A stretch of DNA of 9,958 nucleotides from Alistipes sp. CAG:268 (lineage in GTDB: Bacteria > Bacteroidota > Bacteroidia > Bacteroidales > Rikenellaceae), in assembly GCA_000434235.1 (NCBI GenBank), contig FR892007.1:48680-58637 (forward strand). The letters run 5' to 3'. This document shows, piece after piece, positions 6,825 through 9,958 of this stretch; position 1 is the stretch's first letter, and the number at the start of each line of letters is the position of its first letter. The position numbers and the translations under genes are program-made. The notes beneath the pieces are model-generated. The model ran no database searches. It saw only the letters and a program-made list of their open reading frames with translations, and was not told the origin of the DNA.

Positions 6825-8775
6825 CTATTTGCGTGTCTTGATCTCCACCACACCCTCGCTTGCCTGCTCGCCATAGCGGCGCACGGCCTTCTTGCCCGTG
6901 AGAACCTCCATGTGGCGGATCTTCTCGGGATCGAGCCGATCGACCTCTTCCGACGAAGCCTCGCGGCCGTCGATGTAGACTTTCATCCCGGCAAAGGCAC
7001 CCTTCCCGATCGAGGCATTCCGGATCACGATGCCCAACCCGTCTTCCGATCCGAGCCGGTCCGAAAGTTTGTCCCGATCCGAGCCGGTCGGAAAGTTTGT
7101 CCAGTTCCTTGAGCCGAAGCTGGGCCTCCTTCCATTCGTCGCTGTTGAAATACTCGCCGGATGCCTCCATCTTGCGCAGAGCCTCCTGCCACTCATCGCT
7201 CTTGAAATAGGCATCCATCTTACGCTGGGTCTCCTTCCATTCGTCACTGTTGAAATACTCGCCGGATGCCTCCATCTTGCGCTGGGCCTCCTTCCACTCG
7301 TCGCTCTTGAAATACTCCTCCATTCGGTCGAGGCTGCGCAACACCTCCTTTCCCTCCTTACTTTCAAAATAGGCCCGGGCCTCCTCCGGCGAAAGGACGC
7401 GCACACCGTCCGACTTCTTCTTGGTCCGGATCTCAATGACACCCTCGTACCCCTGACCGGCATATTCCGAGGGAATATTGTCTTTACCCTTGAGGACCGA
7501 GACGGATTCGATCCGCCCGGGATCCAGCGAACCGATCTCCGGCACACGCTCCCCGTCCACCAGGTAGAGCACATGCTCCGGCAGGGCCCCTTCTTTACCT
7601 CCAATGTGGATTGGAGCATCGTCCGAGGAAGCATAGCCGACAACGGTAACATCGTCCGCATCAGATTGTGGCGTCCCATTTCCCTCTTTCTTGAGTTCGA
7701 CCAGAACCACCCCGTTGCGACCCTTGTCGCCGTACATCCGGATTGCAGTAGAATCCTTCAATACCGTGATCGACTGAATCCGCTCGGGAGTGATATCGTT
7801 GATCGAGGATGCAGGCTGCTCCCGGCCATCGACCAGGACCAACGGATCGGCACCATCGGGGGCCGATGTACGGATTTTCAGATTTTCTTTCTTACCTTTG
7901 TCCTCCGGAAAGAGATAGACGGTTTCGGCAAAGGCCCCGAGAGCCAGCGCCGTGAGCGGCAGGAGCAAAAGCACGCGGGCTCCGGTCCACCGAGACGATT
8001 TTTTTCGCAACATCATGGTAATACGGTTTTTAAGTTTACTGTGATTGAAGCTGTTGGCAATTGAGTACCACCTCCCGCCAACAGCTTTCCTTATAAGAAG
8101 CAACTGGTAACTTTTCGCATCGATACCGCTCGAAATCACCGCCTCGTCGGCCTCGTATTCGTGGATATCGCGCAATTCGCGCCGCAGGAGCCACATGGCC
8201 GGATTGAACCACTGGAGGCACCCGCAGAGATCCGTGAGCAGCAGGTCGGCCGAATGGTGCATGCGGACATGGGCCCGCTCGTGGAGCAGGATCGCCTCGC
8301 CGCAAACCGCCCGGTCGCGGTCGGAGAGCACGATGAAGCGCCCCCAGCTGAACGGCCGTACCGAATCGCCGGCATGTACCAGGACGGTCCCGTCATCGAG
8401 CCGCTCGCGGCGGTCGCAACGGCTGATCTGCCGGGCCACACCGCCCAACGACCAGCAGAGCCGCACGAACGCCCCTGCCACTCCCACGGCAAAGAGTCCT
8501 CCGAGCAGCCGCTCCCACGGGAACGCATGGCCTTCAGCCGGAAGGTCCGCCGCGGTGGAAACGGCCGGTAAAGCCGAAACGGGCAGCGCAGGCAGCGTCC
8601 GGTAGACCGTGATGACGCAGAGCGGCAGCACGAACGAGAGCACGATGGCCCCCAGTACCACGATGCGGTTGAACCGATGGAAGGTCTCGCGGCTCAGCAG
8701 CAGTTTGAAGAAGAGGTAGAAAACCGCCAGGCAGGCCCCGACCTTCAGGCTGTATATCGCCAGATCGTACCACAT
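6825..8775 (-). CDS. M56 (BlaR1-type) membrane metalloprotease with plug-like repeats, frameshifted near its 3' end
   Basis: Membrane zinc protease that in BlaR1/MecR1 systems senses a signal and inactivates the partner repressor. Membrane segments are near residues 4-27, 35-58, 88-110 and 265-283. The zinc motif HERAH is at 165-169 (in AILLHERAHVRMHH), and the third ligand is probably E206 in IHEYEADEAV. There is no penicillin-binding sensor domain. The periplasmic part instead has TonB-plug-like repeats (residues 309-362 and 400-454, each with VDG, I.S..VLK, YG or YAG, and GV) and helices built from YF[K/N]SDEW units (488-557). After LSDRLGS (residue 567) the frame is broken by a 28-bp duplication. 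Read on, this frame adds about 157 unrelated residues and stops at 6601, inside the opposite gene. The other frame gives a third plug-like repeat (6828-6989) ending at TAG 6825. Without one copy the protein is 640 residues. It starts 2 nt after the repressor stop, so the two are surely co-transcribed. Confidence 0.85.
6828..7046 (-). other. Out-of-frame 3' part of the M56 gene (third plug-like repeat)
   Basis: This stretch continues the protease in the -28 frame: it begins EDGLGIVIRNAS and ends VVEIKTRK before TAG. Residues MKVYIDG, LDPEKIRHMEVL, RRYGEQASEGVVEIK align by eye with the two in-frame plug-like repeats. Its good preservation means the frame was lost recently, or is lost only in part of the population, or the break is a sequence error. 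Confidence 0.8.
7047..7102 (-). repeat. 28-bp direct tandem duplication causing a frameshift
   Basis: Two adjoining 28-bp copies, 7047-7074 and 7075-7102, differ at one base (C at 7062, G at 7090). Because 28 is not a multiple of 3, the second copy shifts the M56 frame. Each copy, read in its own correct frame, encodes DKLSDRLGS, and the one difference is silent there (Ser TCC against TCG). Confidence 0.95.
7105..7314 (-). repeat. 105-bp tandem repeat, two copies, within the M56 gene
   Basis: Residues 488-522 and 523-557 are two 35-residue copies (7210-7314 and 7105-7209). Each is a K-type unit (YFKSDEW...RKMEASGE) followed by an N-type unit (YFNSDEWKE). They are near-identical in DNA over most of their length, showing recent duplication, and diverge at the end of the second copy. 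The units are short, charged and amphipathic, probably helical. Confidence 0.9.
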
Positions 8776-8777
8776 GG

Positions 8778-9149
8778 CTACCGTTGGTTCTGGTTTTCGA
8801 TGCGGTCGATCAACTCGCGCAGCTCATCGACCGAGATCTTCTCCTCCTCGACAAGCGCCGAGACGGCCCCCAGGTAGGAATTCTCGAAATAGCGGCTGAT
8901 GACGCTGCCGAGCGTCTGCCGCGAAAACTCCTCCTCGCTCACCAGCGGATAGTATTGGTAGGTCGCACCATAGGCCTTGTGCCCCACATAGCCCTTCGAT
9001 TCGAGGGCCCGAACCATGGTGGACAGGGTGTTGAAATGGGGTTTGGGCTCGGGCGCCATCTCCACCAGCTCGCGCACGAACAGCGGTCCCCGCTCCCAGA
9101 AGCAGCGCATCAGCTCCTCCTCGCGCCGTGTCAGTTTTTCCATCGTCAT
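8778..9149 (-). CDS. BlaI/MecI/CopY-family transcriptional repressor
   Basis: A 123-residue winged-helix repressor. Residues 5-70 form the DNA-binding domain: LTRREEELMRCFWERGPLFVREL, recognition helix in HFNTLSTMVRALESKGYV (38-55), and the beta-wing HKAYGATYQYYPLVS. Residues 72-121 form the helical dimerisation part. The family binds operator dyads as a dimer and is removed when its M56 partner is activated. The Asn-Phe cleavage site known from staphylococcal BlaI/MecI is not visible at the matching place (VSALVEEEKIS), so cleavage, if any, is elsewhere. The ATG at 9149 is used; an ATG two codons later (9143) is an equally good start. It lies 2 nt before the protease gene, and two AACTA/TAGTT dyads at its promoter suggest autoregulation. 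No beta-lactamase gene is in view, so the target beyond itself is unknown; the blaI name is avoided for that reason. Confidence 0.95.
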   Translation of the reverse strand: MTMEKLTRREEELMRCFWERGPLFVRELVEMAPEPKPHFNTLSTMVRALESKGYVGHKAYGATYQYYPLVSEEEFSRQTLGSVISRYFENSYLGAVSALVEEEKISVDELRELIDRIENQNQR

Positions 9150-9192
9150 CGGTTTTCAGATCCGCCCCGGATCTGTTCCGGGGCTCCGACAA

Positions 9193-9222
9193 CAAAGGTA
9201 AACAAAAAACCGGAGGATGCAA
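9193..9222 (-). promoter_or_regulatory. Promoter of the repressor-protease operon
   Basis: On the minus strand, TTG (complement of 9220-9222) is followed after exactly 19 nt by TACCTTTG (complement of 9193-9200). This is the Bacteroidota -33/-7 arrangement. Transcription would start near 9185-9188, leaving a leader of about 37 nt before the ATG at 9149, with no Shine-Dalgarno sequence. The -33 element touches the first operator dyad. Confidence 0.8.
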
Positions 9223-9237
9223 CTATTTCACATAGTT
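9221..9237. promoter_or_regulatory. Operator dyad 1 for the BlaI-type repressor
   Basis: AACTATTTCACATAGTT is a perfect 6-bp inverted repeat (AACTAT / ATAGTT) around a 5-bp spacer, centred at 9229. It overlaps the -33 element, so a bound repressor dimer would block RNA polymerase. Assignment to this repressor is inferred from position and symmetry. Confidence 0.75.
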
Positions 9238-9240
9238 TTT

Positions 9241-9259
9241 TAACTATATTTTTTAGTTA
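9241..9259. promoter_or_regulatory. Operator dyad 2 for the BlaI-type repressor
   Basis: TAACTATATTTTTTAGTTA has 6-bp arms (TAACTA / TAGTTA) around 7 bp, centred at 9250. Its centre is 21 bp, two helical turns, from that of dyad 1, so two dimers would sit on the same DNA face and could bind cooperatively. Confidence 0.7.
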
Positions 9260-9268
9260 CACCTCCCC

Positions 9269-9308
9269 GAAAAAGAAAAAACGGGGTTCGGATCGGATCC
9301 GAACCCCG
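9269..9308 (-). terminator. Intrinsic terminator of rpsU
   Basis: CGGGGTTCGGAT (9282-9293) pairs perfectly with ATCCGAACCCCG (9297-9308): a 12-bp stem with a 3-nt loop. On the minus strand it is followed by TTTTTTCTTTTT (complement of 9270-9281). It lies 23 nt after the rpsU stop and separates rpsU from the repressor operon. Confidence 0.93.
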
Positions 9309-9331
9309 CTCGTATCGTATCGGCGCAGGTA

Positions 9332-9523
9332 CTACTCCTCGTCGCGGTACATGTGCTCCACGTAGATGGCGTGCATCATGGCCTCGCGCTTTGCAACGGA
9401 GGGCTTCGTGAAGTACTGACGACGGCGGAGCTCCTTCAGGACACCCGTACGCTCGTATTTACGCTTGAACTTCTTTAGGGCGCGCTCGATGTTTTCGCCC
9501 TCTTTTACCGGCATGATAATCAT
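9332..9523 (-). CDS. rpsU: 30S ribosomal protein bS21
   Basis: A 63-residue basic protein of the small ribosomal subunit, with the typical bS21 sequence: MIIMPVKEGENIERALKKF at the N-terminus, KRKYERTGVLKELRRRQYFTKPS in the middle and a C-terminal helix REAMMHAIYVEHMYRDEE. Length is normal for Bacteroidota. In this phylum bS21, with bS18 and bS6, helps hide the anti-Shine-Dalgarno tail of 16S rRNA. The first ATG is used; an ATG at codon 4 is an alternative and would start at PVKEG as in many relatives. The upstream 27 nt are A-rich with no Shine-Dalgarno sequence. It follows the helix-hairpin-helix gene closely and may share its transcript, or use a promoter inside that gene. Its own terminator follows. 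Confidence 0.97.
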   Translation of the reverse strand: MIIMPVKEGENIERALKKFKRKYERTGVLKELRRRQYFTKPSVAKREAMMHAIYVEHMYRDEE

Positions 9524-9550
9524 GATATTCTGTGTTTTTTGTTGTTTGAC

Positions 9551-9958
9551 TTATTCTGTTTCGAGTTGAAATTCTGCCGGGCATGCATCTTCCGGTGCAT
9601 CATCCCGTCGGGTAGTTGTCTTTTCGTCGGCCGTTCCGCCCGCAGACCCGAATTCGATATACGGAGCCAGCCGTGCTGCCTCCTCGCGGGTCAATATGTG
9701 GTCATCGATCAATTCCTGGGCGGTGCTCCAACCTCCTTTCAACTGTCTTGCTTTCAACAAACGCCTCAAGGTGCGCGGCGCCATGTAGGGATGGCGTCCC
9801 AACTCTTTCGGGCTTGCAAAGTTAATATCTATTTTCCGAATTTTGCAACTGTCGAGGCAAATTTGTTTCAAAATTTTTTCGTAGTTGCTCTCCGTGACTC
9901 CCGGAACCTCTGCAAGTTGGGCCGCGGAGACGAAACCGCCGAGGCGGGCGCGGGAGGC
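9551..9958 (-). CDS. Helix-hairpin-helix (ComEA-like) protein, 3' part
   Basis: The frame is open to the window edge, so the N-terminus is missing; a short version starting at a TTG (9871) would cut through a conserved motif and is unlikely. The visible 135 residues begin RARLGGFVSAAQLAEVPGVTESNYEKI, then CKIRKIDINFASPKELGRHPYM, then a further hairpin TLRRLLKARQLKGGWSTAQELIDDHILTREEAARLAPYIEF. These repeated 'I.IN.A...EL..HPY' and 'G.....QL..V' elements are the helix-hairpin-helix pattern of the Bacteroidota ComEA-like family, which binds DNA without sequence specificity; the cellular role in this phylum is not well established. After the last hairpin there is an unusual polar tail of about 34 residues (GSAGGTADEKTTTRRDD...ETE). 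It is 27 nt upstream of rpsU on the same strand. Confidence 0.87.
   Translation of the reverse strand, partial: ASRARLGGFVSAAQLAEVPGVTESNYEKILKQICLDSCKIRKIDINFASPKELGRHPYMAPRTLRRLLKARQLKGGWSTAQELIDDHILTREEAARLAPYIEFGSAGGTADEKTTTRRDDAPEDACPAEFQLETE
9817..9848 (-). promoter_or_regulatory. Possible internal promoter upstream of rpsU
   Basis: Inside the helix-hairpin-helix gene, the minus strand reads TAACTTTG (complement of 9817-9824) with TTG 21 nt before it (complement of 9846-9848). It matches the -7 consensus and could give rpsU its own transcript with a leader of nearly 290 nt. The same bases encode the conserved INFA residues, so the match may be chance. Confidence 0.3.

Noticed and set aside
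7030..8064. 344-codon plus-strand open frame opposite the M56 gene
   Set aside because: It contains leucine-rich repeats only because it reads the complement of the YF[K/N]SDEW repeat. No start context or homology is recognisable.
1..9958. CRISPR arrays, tRNA or rRNA genes, insertion sequences, attachment sites
   Set aside because: I found no regularly spaced repeats, no tRNA-like cloverleaf and no transposase or integrase. The only direct repeats are inside the M56 gene.

Overview
The window looks like chromosomal DNA from a high-GC Bacteroidota gut-type organism. An Alistipes-like (Rikenellaceae) genome would fit, but no taxonomic marker here settles it. The grounds are: promoters with the Bacteroidota -7 box TAnnTTTG, no Shine-Dalgarno sequence before any start I could place, a eukaryote-like IleRS of 1161 residues, a DksA-family protein with an incomplete zinc finger, and an M56 protease carrying TonB-plug-like repeats. 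Coding DNA is GC-rich and the gaps between genes are AT-rich.

Left part, plus strand: the 3' end of an MsbA-type ABC exporter gene (1-485), isoleucyl-tRNA synthetase ileS (638-4123), a TraR/DksA-family regulator (4214-4594), a strong intrinsic terminator (4771-4800), then an outer-membrane protein with a signal peptide, one POTRA-like domain and a beta-barrel (4869-6743). A TAnnTTTG box ends only 5 nt before the ATG of this last gene, so its mRNA may be leaderless.

Right part, minus strand: it converges on the outer-membrane gene at a hairpin (6765-6792). Reading in the direction of transcription there is the 3' part of a helix-hairpin-helix protein gene (from the window edge to 9551), rpsU for ribosomal protein bS21 (9523-9332) with a perfect 12-bp terminator hairpin, and then a BlaI/MecI repressor gene (9149-8778) followed 2 nt later by an M56 (BlaR1-type) membrane metalloprotease gene (8775-6825). 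The repressor and protease form a regulatory operon. Its promoter (TTG-N19-TACCTTTG) touches two near-perfect dyads, AACTA...TAGTT, centred 21 bp apart. These are the likely BlaI operators, so the operon is probably autoregulated and released when the protease is activated.

The most unusual feature is in the protease gene. Its periplasmic part has three TonB-plug-like repeats and a 105-bp tandem repeat encoding YF[K/N]SDEW helices. Just after this lies a 28-bp tandem duplication whose two copies differ by one base. It throws the reading frame and cuts off the third plug-like repeat. Removing one copy restores a 640-residue protein exactly. This could be a decayed gene, a reversible slippage switch, or an assembly error. 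A second notable point is the IleRS active-site motif, which reads GIHH (the altered GxHH form) instead of HxGH, a form linked to very high mupirocin resistance in other type-2 IleRS enzymes.
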